The notes below the pieces were generated by a model, which was not told where the DNA came from, searched no databases, and saw only the letters and a list, made by a program, of their open reading frames with translations. 64,000 nucleotides of DNA from Trichobilharzia regenti. Taxonomy: Eukaryota; Platyhelminthes; Trematoda; Strigeidida; Schistosomatidae. Both the position numbers and the translations under genes were made by a program. Location: positions 1 to 64,000 of the forward strand of contig CALYDD020000402.1 in assembly GCA_944472135.2 (NCBI GenBank). Direction: 5' to 3'. This document shows positions 21,544-30,895 of the stretch, one piece after another; the first letter of the stretch is position 1; the number at the start of each line of letters is the position of its first letter.

Positions 21544-24500
21544 AGAGGAGGAAAGGAATGAAGAGAGAAAAGAATATCTACTTAATATTCTCAGTTTATT
21601 TTAAATAATAATCATTGTTTTATTTTCTAGAGTTGGTTTATAGGGATTTGACTTGGTTTCAAGTTTGACAACGGATTGATATCGGTTAGAGAAGCATTGA
21701 AAACCAGACAGTAACTGGAAAGCTGTTTCGTCCTAATCCGAGACTCATTGGCAGTACGAAGCCACCGGATTTCGAACTCAGGAGCTTCCAATTACAAGAC
21801 AAGCTCGTAGACCATTCAACTGCTGGGGTCTGACTCATTGGCCCATGAATTCTAACTTCTACCAATTCGTGATTTTAGCGTGACTATCAACGAGTGTCAT
21901 TGCTGGCGAGTATTTGTCCTCACTTTCGAATGGATGGTTCCAACTGGTCACGAATTCTCACTAGAACTCCAGGAAGCTCCGTCTTGTAACCAGTTACTAG
22001 TGAGCATCAGACTAATAATAAGAAAGTGGGTGAGTGGATACCGCCGGTGAGTCCCAAACTAGTGCGAAATAGCTGTCCAGTATTCCCTGGATCGTTTTAT
22101 TATAACCCACTAATGTTATTCCTGAAATACTATTGGACTGTTTTCACATTGACATAACTGACTGAGCAAAGAACTCTGAACAGAGATTGAAGCACTTCAA
22201 ATTGTTACATTCCATACACAAAGGTAGAGGAAAAGATTTTAAAATATTCATAATCGGCAGAAGGAGGAAGAATAGTGACATGAGAAACACGAGGACTTGA
22301 TGGATCTGAGAGATCACAGAGAGTGAATGAGTCGGCACCACTGAGTACGATTTGAGGCCATATCATCAAAAGTCTCCAGCCATTGGTTCTCAGAATTCCG
22401 AGAACCACCACCAGGCAGTCTACACCTTTCTACGTGGCTCACTGATATGACATGCAGAACATCAGATCTAAAAAATTTCTTTTTTACTTTAGAAAACCAT
22501 TGAAAGAGTTTCTGTCTACTGATAGTTGTGGTGGTAATATTTCCATATCTATCCTACTCCTAACCAATATTCTATTGCAATTTTATAAGATCATTTCGTA
22601 TACACCCATATAACCGACTGAAGGTGGGTAGACTTCGGTCTTCTTATCGAGATGCTCTCATGTGCCACTCGTTCATAGTTTCTACCAGATAAGTCCTGTG
22701 CACTAACTTCATGCGGTTGAGGTATTCCTCACAAACACCTAACATCCCTATCCGTGACCTTAGTTGAGATGTTGCTGTGGTGCATGCTAAGAGGGGATTG
22801 TCCATACTAATTGGTACTTGTTGTTGTTGTCCGTTATTAGCAATCTTTGCTATCTCTCGCATTTTTTGCCTCCAAACTCTTATTCCATCTTTTTGGTTTC
22901 TAAAACAAGCAATATAGGTTAATAAAGCAGGGTTTTTTGTTTCTGTGTGTAGTTATTCCAGTTTCAGTGAAATTATATATAAATCATGCACAGAGTCCAA
23001 GTATTCCAGAGACTTCTTCTTGGTCCAGCGTAAACTCCACAGCAAAAGTATATTGTGGAGTTACATTTCCACTTATTAACATACACAGAGTGCACACCCA
23101 TCACAAGCACGTGGTCCGAGGTTTGATCCTCGACCGACTCACTCCTTCACCTCACCAAGCCAGTAGTAAGACTGATAAAGGGGGGAGGTTGGACATGAGG
23201 CTAGCAACCCCATCCTGTAAAAAATACAATCACCACTGCTACAGAAACTTCAAGCCTCCAGCTTGAAGCCCTATGTTCCACTGGTAACGTAAAGAAATGA
23301 AAGCATCTGTTTTTATTTATTAATCAGGACTTTCCATGTATCAGCTAACATCACACCCTCACGTGTGTCCAAACTGTTGGGATTCACCCATATATGTAGG
23401 CTTACTGCAGTCAGTCTTTCTCTATGCGAGTCCAAACCTTTCTGATCCTGTCAACGTGTATTTTGTGACTCGTTTCTGTCGAGTTCAGCGCAGTCGGTGA
23501 TCTGTTCTCTAGCCTCTTTAAGTCTGCAGAGATTTATTTGAACCACCTTTAGACATTTTTTATACTTTCACTCATATATTTAAATGTAAAAGCTCGAGCT
23601 GCTTTCGCTGACGTACACCATCTCTGGCGTATGCGTGACATCTGGCTATCAACTGAAGGGCGTGTGTACTGCTCAGAAGTCCGCTCGGTCCTTCTCTATG
23701 GCTCTGAAACATGGCCAATACGAGTTGAAGACATGAAAAGGTTGACTGTTTTTGATCATAGATGTCTACGATCTCTTTCTCACGTTAGGTGGTATAATAA
23801 GGTAAGTAATGTTGACGTTAGGCGTAGAGTGTTGGGCAAAGAGGGAAAATCAATCGACGAGGCTATAAAGTTGAGATGGCTAGGTCACGTGCTGCACATG
23901 CCTAACCATCGCCTCCTGCGGCGGGCATTACTAGCTGATATAGGTGCCGGTTGGAAAAGAGTAAGTGGTGGTCGAACAAAAACATGGCATCAATCCATGA
24001 AATCCTTGACAGTTAAACTGAGGCAGGTAGGGAGATGCAGACTTCCGGGTTGGGGTCCTCGGGACTCTAGGAATCAATGGCTGGAGAGAGTAGGTGACAT
24101 GACTCAAAATCGTTGTCAATGGCGCAGATGTATTCAGTCTCTGTAATCTTTCATATTCTTTCTACCATTATTCATTCTGTTTCACTCTTAGACTTGTCAA
24201 ACTCTATTGGTTCTCTTCATTCATCTTCTTGTCTACCTTTGTGTGCTATTTGGAACGTGGCAACTCGAACTGCTGCACTTCGATGCCAAGTTCTATGTTG
24301 AATCCAGACCAGACCATATTTAAATGTATGGAAGTTTTTGGTACATATACGGCGTCACAGTCTCCACAACTGATCTGGTACACACAATTCTATCGGTTTC
24401 TGGTTCTGTTGGCTTCTTCTATTTTATCCTTGACGGTCACCAGTGATGAGCGTAACGTGTTAGCTACACGAAAATTCACTCGTATATCATGACCGTTAAG

Positions 24501-24875
24501 GATTCACTTTATCTCATCATATGTTTCCCTGCGGTAATGAATCGCCGATGTGCTAACCCAATTCCCAGCAACAGGTATCGATACATCCTTATCTAGTCAT
24601 TTTAAATAACTTTTTATGAAGTCTTTGGAATGTCATTTTTATAAATAAGCCTCTATTACGAAAATAGTTGCTACACTTGTTGCCTGAACTTTGGCGGATA
24701 ATAAAGTGAGTGTGGAAGTTGTTACTCACCTACTGGTAGAAAGTCACTCCCCTCTAAAATAATTAGCTACATTTCCTTTTTAATGCCATGTGTGTATGTA
24801 TGTCCAACGGTTACTTTTGTATTTCTCCTTGTTTTTTTGTTATTTCAGAGACATGATGCCGAACGACAAGGTTGA
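18916..24875 (+). CDS. MBD2/3: MBD2/3-type methyl-CpG-binding protein, left-arm copy (7 exons)
   Basis: Exons by frame and splice sites: 18916-19154, 19197-19354, 19424-19554, 19605-19698, 20017-20174, 21371-21466, 24849-24875; together 300 codons plus stop. Residues about 49-115 form the methyl-CpG-binding domain (LPPGWRREE, TGKSYVYYIS, RSKREM, FDWRLGKF), preceded by a Gln-rich stretch. Residues 155-184 carry the MBD2/3 signature ending APRQLFWEKRLAG. Residues 261-290 (TFIVTDDDIRQQE...) are the C-terminal coiled coil that in animal MBD2/3 binds p66/GATAD2 in the NuRD complex. The protein should read methylated or modified CpG and recruit NuRD in the nucleus. A strong acceptor (CTTTTCACCACAG) precedes the first ATG by 10 bases, so an upstream exon or trans-splicing is possible. 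Intron 6 (3.4 kb) holds RTE and SINE copies. Confidence 0.88.
19755..19945 (-). mobile_element. SINE (RTE-tailed type) in MBD2/3 intron 4
   Basis: Minus-strand copy: a degenerate tRNA-type head (B-box-like GGGGTTCTATTC) and a body ending in the GAAGTCATATATTCCACTC tail shared with the better copy at 27613. Mirrored at 60564-60754. Confidence 0.6.
20490..20755 (-). pseudogene. RTE-type retrotransposon C-terminal fragment in MBD2/3 intron 5
   Basis: Minus-strand reading gives disrupted RLPRRAMLADTGLSWKKVSAG...NQWPETIDD, clearly akin to the C-terminus of the RTE-like ORF at 23631. Stops break it. Mirrored at 59755-60020. Confidence 0.65.
21064..21285 (-). mobile_element. SINE (RTE-tailed type) in MBD2/3 intron 5
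   Basis: On the minus strand it begins with a tRNA-like head (ATTGGTAGAATGC, then B-box-like GGTTCGAGATCC). It ends in GAAGTCCTACGTTCCACTTG, the tail shared with the RTE element. Mirrored at 59224-59445. Confidence 0.65.
21500..21540. repeat. AT dinucleotide microsatellite
   Basis: About 20 AT units in intron 6. The mirrored tract near 58988-59010 is about 16 bases shorter, which shifts the arm alignment. Confidence 0.9.
21655..21835 (-). mobile_element. Sm-alpha-like SINE with degenerate hammerhead core (MBD2/3 intron 6)
   Basis: Read on minus: tRNA-like head, then a segment equivalent to a hammerhead. Stem II (GTCT/AGGAC) and GAAAC are kept, but the CTGATGA core is broken (CTGCCAATGA) and the cleavage GTC reads TTC. 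Mirrored at 58690-58870. Probably an inactive ribozyme. Confidence 0.6.
22325..22440 (-). pseudogene. RTE-type tail fragment (NQWLETFDDMASNRTQW)
   Basis: Minus-strand reading encodes RCRLPGGGSRNSENQWLETF followed by a QW-containing end and a stop, the C-terminus of the same RTE family. Mirrored at 58085-58211. Confidence 0.65.
22644..22899 (-). other. Exon-like open frame antisense to MBD2/3 intron 6
   Basis: An 85-codon frame (with a 72-codon ATG-started part) follows a plausible acceptor (TTGCTTGTTTTAG on the minus strand). It contains a Gln run and DNPLLACTTATSQLRSRIG. I recognise no family. It could be an exon of an unknown gene, a LINE fragment or chance. Identical in the other arm at 57626-57881. 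Confidence 0.3.
23090..23300 (+). mobile_element. SINE (RTE-tailed type), MBD2/3 intron 6
   Basis: Only the second half of the tRNA-like head is good (CCGAGGTTTGATCCTCGACC). The body and the GAAGCCCTATGTTCCACTGG tail match the copy at 27613. It is directly followed by an RTE fragment in the same orientation, and the composite 23126-23650 recurs at 27667-28196. Confidence 0.7.
23590..24146 (+). pseudogene. RTE-type (Perere-3/SR3-like) ORF2 C-terminus, 5'-truncated
   Basis: An open frame of 171 codons from 23631 encodes the post-RT end of an RTE ORF2: VLLYGSETWPIRVEDMKRL, FDHRCLRSL, LRWLGHVLHMPN, GWGPRDSRNQWLE and a QWRR end. The RT catalytic part is absent, so it is a dead 5' truncation lying sense within MBD2/3 intron 6. 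The style of this C-terminus is common in schistosome RTE elements; the subfamily name is recall, not a search result. Mirrored at 56379-56935. Confidence 0.8.
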
Positions 24876-25540
24876 TACAAACAAAAGCGCTGCATAAAAT
24901 GACAATTATATTGTCATTATGTGTGCTGTTCTCTGTTAATGCGCTTGTTGTATTATATATTGTCGTTGTTGTTATTGATGTTGTTGTTATATAATCCTGT
25001 TCTTATGCGCAGTACTGTTCCACAGTGGTTTTACTGCATTTCCGTATAATGTCGCTGAATGATGATTGGCGATATGGGAATGATTGATAAATTAATCACC
25101 TGGTCAATTATTCCCTCACGTGAACTATTGAAATCCAGAGGACTCACATAGTAGGGTTGTCAACGTGTATTTCCAATAAGAGTGTGTGTATGAGAGAGAG
25201 AGAGAGAGAAAGTGACCAAGAGTACAAAAATGTTGGGCAGTGATGGATGAGGCTCGAATGTGTATTCGTCGACTGCATGCTAGACTGTATGTGACTGATT
25301 TACGCCCATCATGTGATATGGTTTTCTCTGAATCAAAAGACTGATAAGATGGAATTGTGGACACATATGAAATTGACAGACTGATGAATTGTTTCATGTA
25401 CATATATGAGACTGTTTAGATATTGTTATTGTTGGCACTGTTATCTAGTTGTCCGGCTGTCTGTCGATGATTATGTTATAACCTTCTAAAATATCCGTGG
25501 CATTTATGAATAGCAGTGGTTCTCCTCATTAATCATGCGT
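24147..25540. other. End of intron 6, last MBD2/3 exon and downstream sequence
   Basis: Apart from exon 7 (24849-24875) I see the RTE 3' UTR remnant just after 24147, a GTTGTT-type microsatellite near 24970-25000 and a GA microsatellite at 25193-25210 that differs in length between arms. No other gene is recognised. Confidence 0.5.
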
Positions 25541-25554
25541 CTGTGTACAAACAT

Positions 25555-25790
25555 GACGGTTAGTGATACATGATCTGCGTGTTGGAGGTTCAGGTGTAGA
25601 ATACCTGTCATCACTGACATAGTCCGAGTTCTGTGTGCGGCTGACACTGCGAAACCTTGCCCAACCTGTAGTAGGCTGATAGAAGTGGAAAGATTGGAAG
25701 TGAGGCTGGAAACTCCAGCCTACAACTGGAACTTCAGTGTTGGAAGCCCTATGTGGCACTCAGATTGAAAGAAAAGATGCTATCTGACTG
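25555..25790 (+). mobile_element. SINE (RTE-tailed type), degenerate
   Basis: The body has the GTAGTAGGCTGATAGAAG...GAGGCTGG stretch and a GGAAGCCCTATGTGGCACTC tail that match the better copies. The tRNA head is badly decayed. Mirrored at 54731-54966. Confidence 0.55.
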
Positions 25791-25830
25791 CAGAGGTGTA
25801 TGATTAGCTTCATCGCGAAAAACAACATAT

Positions 25831-27136
25831 AAGATAGACTAACTAGTAATAAAAGTAACAGTAATCTACTCTATTCCAAAAACAGTACTTATTATACAGA
25901 ACAGAATTCTCAGCATTTGTCACAATACTGCATCTGATTCGCTCAAAATATAAGTAAAATTAGCCGCAGGACTTTGTCCACATTTACGATATAAAGCCAA
26001 AAATATTCGATGTACAAAATGAGAATAGTCAGTATGATAATAGTGATAATAACAGTGATTTTGTTTCAAACAGTACTGTCGATTCAGGTTGGAAATTTTA
26101 GCATGTTGTAGATTATTGAGTCTAGTGTTCTGTTGATATCGCATGGTGAAGGGAAAGACAAAAAATAACAGTTATTACACAGTCTAAAGGATGTTTACAC
26201 TTATGGGAAAATTAAAAAAACCTTGAGAGGATTATAAATATAAGAAGAACAGTGACAATAAAGCTTGGTGGAATGAGGATGGAGAAAATGGTTTATTTAC
26301 TAGTGCGAAGAAGGTTAGTCAGTTCGTCCCTGACACATAAAATACGTGCCACCAAATATGGTATCGTGGAATTTTTATACCTAGGCGTACGTGCATAAAG
26401 TCTTCTGAAAAGACTTCTAGTTTTACCTGAGGAGATACAAGGTGAAAGATACCCAGAAGTAAAGTGAATGCTCACAGTCTGACAGAATTCCTTTCGAAAA
26501 TCAGTTGCATGAAATTAAATGCCTATCAATGAAGGTGTCAACAATATGGTCCATTGGGAAACCATTCTGCCTACTGACAGTCTTCAGAGTTCACCGAAGT
26601 ATGACATAGTCTCTTTTAAGCAATCTGGGAAAGAGTAAGGGTGACCAGTGAGGAAGAATGGGTAAGATGCACGAGTTGACAAACTGTAAGAGGAGGAAGG
26701 GTTCAGTTATGCCTGAGTGCGTTAACTTCTTAATGTGAAAAGTCAAACGAAATATTCTTTAGGAAATCGCTACGACACGGGAAGACCAGGACAGGTCAGA
26801 AGAAAGAATTAATCCAAGATACTTAACGTCAGACTTGATTTCTACATCACTATCATTAATTTTGTTACGGTCATAGGAACCAACAGCTTCATTCAACTTT
26901 CTTTTACATCTGAAACTGAAATTAACAGTCTGACACTTGGAAGGATTGAGTTTAAGACCATTTACTCACTCCTGATAGAGAGCTTTTCATCTTAGTACAA
27001 TCTAGCTAAGAGTTAACAGACATTGAAGTAGTCAGATCATCCGCATACTGAACAAAGTTGATTTCATCATCAGAGTGAGGCAAGTCATTGAAGAAGAAAG
27101 ATAAGAGAAAAGTAGGAAGAACAGCACCTTGAGTGA
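25831..27136 (-). pseudogene. CR1-like non-LTR retrotransposon, 5'-truncated and decayed
   Basis: The minus strand carries a GAVLPT start, QYADDLT (RT motif C), a VKYLGLILSSDLSW stretch and the C-terminal SPCISSGKTRSLFRRLYARTPRYKNS block, with several stops between them. The 3' end (ATGCTGAGAATTC...GGAATAGAGTAGA) resembles the 3' end of the insertion in the PLE family 2 copies, so both belong to one family. Mirrored at 53385-54690. Confidence 0.75.
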
Positions 27137-27612
27137 ATTCTTAGAGCTTGGATGATTTTACAGTTGAGTGTTGAATTCAGAGGCGGGTATTATTCCGGGA
27201 TTTTTAACACATCCTTTTCTTTTGAATTCTGAATAGCGTGTATATTTCGAGGTAGATACATGCTACATGCTTATAGGGCAGGCTAACATAGATTTACTTG
27301 TTTGTGTAGAGCTAGTTAGTAGATCGAAAGGATATCATGGATAATATCTTGTGTTTCTTGCAAGAAAGCAGTTTAAATCAGGAATCACTTACACATTAGG
27401 GCTTCTGATTAAATGGCGTTGCTCAGCTCTGCTTGAATCTTCTTCTAAACTTATTTATGAAGTTATTCATATGAACTGTGATCAAGATTTGACCGAATAG
27501 TTCCGAAATAATTGGGCGCCGAGTGAGAAGTAGACGCATGGAAAATTTAAATTTTTAAAATCTCAGAGAAATTGAAATGAGTAATTTCAACGTATTCTGC
27601 GTCCGGAAAAGT
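27137..27612. other. Unassigned stretch between CR1-like remnant and SINE
   Basis: No motif recognised. It is present in both arms, with a T/G substitution near 27580. Confidence 0.4.
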
Positions 27613-27845
27613 GCGTCGGTGGCACAGCGGTAGAGCGCTCGCCGACCACGCGCGCGTGGTCCTAGGTTCGATCCTCGACCGACTCACTCCTTCACCTCAC
27701 CAAGCCAGTAGTAAGACTGATAAAGGGGGGAGGTTGGACATGAGGCTAGCAACCCCATCCTGTAAAAAATACAATCACCACTGCTACAGAAACTTCAAGC
27801 CTCCAGCTTGAAGCCCTATGTTCCACTGGTAACGTAAAGAAATGA
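27613..27845 (+). mobile_element. SINE with tRNA-like head and RTE-type tail (best copy)
   Basis: The head has an A-box-like TGGCACAGCGGTAGAGCGC (27620-27638) and a B-box GGTTCGATCCT (27666-27676), a pol III internal promoter. The body leads to GAAGCCCTATGTTCCACTGG and GTAACGTAAAG, which matches the 3' end of the RTE element at 32096-32125. It carries no protein. Such shared tails mean that the LINE's RT copies the SINE RNA in trans. Confidence 0.75.
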
Positions 27846-28196
27846 AAGCATCTGTTTTTATTTATTAATCAGGACTTTCCATGTATCAGCTAACATCACA
27901 CCCTCACGTGTGTCCAAACTGTTGGGATTCACCCATATATGTAGGCTTACTGCAGTCAGTCTTTCTCTATGCGAGTCCAAACCTTTCTGATCCTGTCAAC
28001 GTGTATTTTGTGACTCGTTTCTGTCGAGTTCAGCGCAGTCGGTGATCTGTTCTCTAGCCTCTTTAAGTCTGCAGAGATTTATTTGAACCACCTTTAGACA
28101 TTTTTTATGCTTTCACTCATATATTTAAATGTAAAAGCTCGAGCTGCTTTCGCTGACGTACACCATCTCTGGCGTATGCGTGACATCTGACTATCA
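27846..28196 (+). pseudogene. Truncated RTE-like fragment, second copy
   Basis: Near-identical to 23302-23650, up to the CGTGACATCTG point where the open frame of the first copy begins; here it breaks off. With the SINE in front it forms a 520-bp direct repeat with 23126-23650. Confidence 0.65.
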
Positions 28197-28551
28197 TTCA
28201 TTGATGGCTATTATTCATTGATGACCTTTGCAGCACAATTTGTTACCAGTCATAATTGTGTCGAAAAAATCTCTGCTAATAATTATCGAGGAGTTCGTTT
28301 TACTAACACATAATTACAACTAGGGCATAATAATCCCGAGGAGATCAAGCCTAACAGCTAATGAACAAGTGCATCCTCTGAAGCATTTAAATTGATGTGG
28401 TTGACAGTTAAATTCAAAGTATGCACTCAACTCTCTTCCAAAGTGGAATGACTACTTAAATAAGGCATTACGAAGACAGATATCGCGATATAATATTATT
28501 TCATAGTTTACTTTTACAATCGATTTTCAGACATTTATAAATGGTTTCAGG

Positions 28552-28726
28552 ATTTCATCATGAGCTGACATTAGTTAGAGAACCAGTGGAAAACCTGGGA
28601 GTACTGGACAGCTGTTTCGTCAACCTAGTTTGGGGCTCTTCATCAGTACGCACCCACCGGGATTCGAACCCAGGACCTTCCGGTTACAAGGCGAGCTCGT
28701 ATACCATTAAGCCACTGGGACCCGAT
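28552..28726 (-). mobile_element. Sm-alpha-like SINE with hammerhead-type core, left arm
   Basis: Mirror of 51786-51960; see that entry for the fold. On the minus strand it has A- and B-box-like tRNA sequences followed by CTGATGA and GAAAC core segments. Confidence 0.7.
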
Positions 28727-28941
28727 CCAATGGTCCTTGAATTCTAACTTCTGCCAACTTACGCCAACTGGCACGACCGCTAGCCAGTGTCTTCGGCGAG
28801 TATTTGTCCTCACACACGACCTGCTGCACCCTACTGGTCACGACTTTAATTTAATTTTAATAAATGTCCTGAAGTGGATGATATGTTCGATTTCTATTCA
28901 CGTCAAGTGCATTTGTGTTTTCTATGTGGCTTAATAGCTAC

Positions 28942-29212
28942 TCAGTAATGTGTTCCTTCAGACGACCATGGAGCATTCTTTTGCTTCTACCTATATACGT
29001 GTTACCTCAACTGTTGTTGAACTTGTGGATACAGTGTGAAAAAGAGTGTGCAGAATTTCGTCTGTTAACCGTATGTAAAGGAATCGAAAATGTTCAGAAT
29101 GTGAAGAAAAGGGATGTGGCGTAGAATGTGCACTTGACAGCTGATAGAAGTCTCTCAGCTGACAGTTGCGTGATTTTATCGCCCTTGAATTGTAGTCTAA
29201 TAAAGATTGCTT
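28942..29212 (-). pseudogene. Third PLE family, C-terminal remnant
   Basis: Minus reading encodes FIRLQFKGDKITQLSAERLL, CTFYATSL and NTYIGRSKRMLHGRLKEHIT, with stops between. These align in order with the GIY-YIG end of the intact PLE (FIKLQFNGDVAS..., YIGRTTRQLNKRINEH) but are too diverged to be family 1 or 2. Mirrored at 51300-51570. Confidence 0.7.
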
Positions 29213-29584
29213 TTTTCATATGGAAGCTGTCTGTTTAAGATCGAGCCTCTTTTTTCCTATAAGCAGGAGCGAAGTTTTCCAGCTATCTGTTGGCCAATAA
29301 AATTGAATGTAGCACTTTCATTTATTATGTCGCTCGCGCAAATTTTACGTGCCCTTGGAAACAGGTATTTCACTAGAAAACCTTTACACTGGATTTGAAC
29401 AAAGCTGCTGAAATGAAGGAATTATCCATTCCAATTCGCGACATATGGTTCATTAAATTGTTTCATCATCTCGCATAGTCAATGAAGCATCCAAGAGACC
29501 CAGTGATTTAATCAGTTGGAATTATTAAGTCACCCGAATATTTGGATGCTCATTATTGAACACAGAAATGAGGCTCTTTAAATA
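29213..29584. other. Unassigned sequence inside inner arm end
   Basis: Single-copy-like apart from its mirror at 50928-51299. No gene recognised. The inner end reads into a PLE start codon variant. Confidence 0.4.
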
Positions 29585-29935
29585 TTTTTAATTCGCTAAA
29601 AATACCCATTAAGACATTGAAATAAGAACAAATAAGTTCAGCGAAGAGTCTCTTTTCGGCGAATTCATTCTCTTAGCTGTACAGTCGCAAATATATACAA
29701 TTAATTTTGTGTGTGTGTGTGTGTGTGCGTACATAAGGTTTGTCAAAATCAAAATCAAAATAACAGTTAGTGTGGGTTATTGATTACATCATCAAAATAA
29801 TAAAGAAAATAAATTGTGTGAATAGTAACCAAAGTTGTAACTAAGTAGGGTGAGGAATGGTAAGATGTGAGTAGGGTTTCGTCATCAAAATAATATAGAA
29901 ATTAAAATGTGTGATTAATAATCAAAGTTGTAACT
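29585..29935 (-). repeat. PLE leader stub (minus), end of left arm
   Basis: Minus-strand PLE family 2-type leader with its CA/GT microsatellite, hammerhead-like segment and ATG, followed by about a dozen diverged codons (MGIFSELKIFKEPH). It mirrors 50588-50927. The arms stop matching at about 29935/50588. Confidence 0.75.
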
Positions 29936-30045
29936 ACAGTGCAGAAGAAGATGGTCAACTTGGTCTACTTGAAAGAAAACAACCTGAATATTGGAATACC
30001 TACCACCAAGCTAAAAGAACTCCTACTCAGATGTACCCTAAATGT
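29936..30045 (+). pseudogene. Chimeric PLE family 2 ORF fragment, inverted relative to its leader
   Basis: Joins about 22 bp matching the TVQKKMV region (35830-35852 in copy A) to the ENNLNIGIPTTKLKELLLRC region (35192-35270), the reverse of their normal order. It lies upstream of a PLE leader but in opposite orientation. The same arrangement recurs at 32686-32828. Confidence 0.75.
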
Positions 30046-30363
30046 GCTGTTTTGTTTCTCTCTTCCTTGCAAACTCTACTTAAAACATTCTTGTTCGTTC
30101 TTTCACACTCTGTACATCTCGAACATTTTGCTATCGCTTACGCCAGTAAATATGCTAGTAGTATCTACTTTTCTAACACCTTCAAACACTTTAATTTTGG
30201 CTTTGCTACCGACATACTAATATGTTGTTGAGATAACTTTAAACTATGTAGAACTTTATTTATTGTTAATGTAAAAAACTGGATGCAATATTGTAGTAAA
30301 ATGCTGAGAATTCCATTCTGTATCACAAGTACTGATTTGGAATAAAGCTTATCTTATGTTATG
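30046..30363 (+). pseudogene. 3' end of CR1-like insertion in PLE copy C
   Basis: Matches the 3' 320 bp of the 784-bp insertion in copies A and B, ending at the identical junction (CTTATGTTATG | TTGTCAGGGC). Its 5' part was lost together with the downstream PLE ORF, with the breakpoint at a short shared ATGT. Confidence 0.85.
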
Positions 30364-30895
30364 TTGTCAGGGCGTGTGATAAGCAATTCTTTGTTCTGTC
30401 TTAGTTGGTTGAGTTGTTCTCTATGCTCTTTGGTCAAAAGAATGTTGAACTTGGACTTTGTATTGAGATACTATTGACAGGAGTCTAGAATAGTAGACTT
30501 AAAATGTTTGAATTCTTCTTCGGAAGCTGGGACAAGATCAGTAGTCTGATTGATCAAATTTTCAAACTCGACATAAGTATTGAGCTTGCTTATGTTTGAG
30601 TTCATGTCGCAAAATCTTGGTCCGAGAGACAAGGCCTCCAATTGTATGTGAGATAACGTTACTGAAGAGTAATTGAATACAAATTTGCTGGGATCTTCTG
30701 GAAACTTGCTTCGTGTTTCTGTAGCTTTGAGACTTTTCAATAAGTTAGAATGGATGGCTTGTGTACGCTTCTCCGTAACCAGAGTGACATAGTCGGTAAA
30801 TGCTTGTCGTTCATCACAAGACAATTCGTGTAACGCAGAGGATCGTTGCGCTATGTTCCTCTCGAGTTCTGGCACACGTGATATTATGGAATCAA
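30364..30895 (-). pseudogene. PLE family 2 copy C, N-terminal ORF part 2
   Basis: Minus-strand frame from about residue 78 to the DKG region of the PLE family 2 protein, identical in layout to copies A and B. It is cut at one end by the CR1-like insertion and at the other by the RTE insertion. Confidence 0.85.

Larger units (their letters stand above)
15364..29935. repeat. Left arm of a large inverted duplication
   Basis: Reverse complement of 50588-64000, followed by pairing coordinates. Left plus right positions sum to 80509 across MBD2/3 exons 1-6, 80525 after the AT microsatellite at 21.5 kb, about 80521 at 26-28 kb and 80512 at 28.5-29.2 kb. The steps are small indels. The outermost 370 bp (15364-15741) pair with 63624-64000 once the left-arm Merlin insertion is skipped. 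Substitutions are few, so identity appears to be about 99% or higher by eye. The outer end lies beyond the window on the right. Confidence 0.93.

Noticed and set aside
21500..25210. CRISPR-like or satellite array
   Set aside because: Only simple AT and GA microsatellites; no spaced repeat structure.
27613..27690. Candidate tRNA gene
   Set aside because: A and B boxes are present, but acceptor and anticodon stems do not fold properly and it continues into a repeated SINE body; treated as a SINE head.
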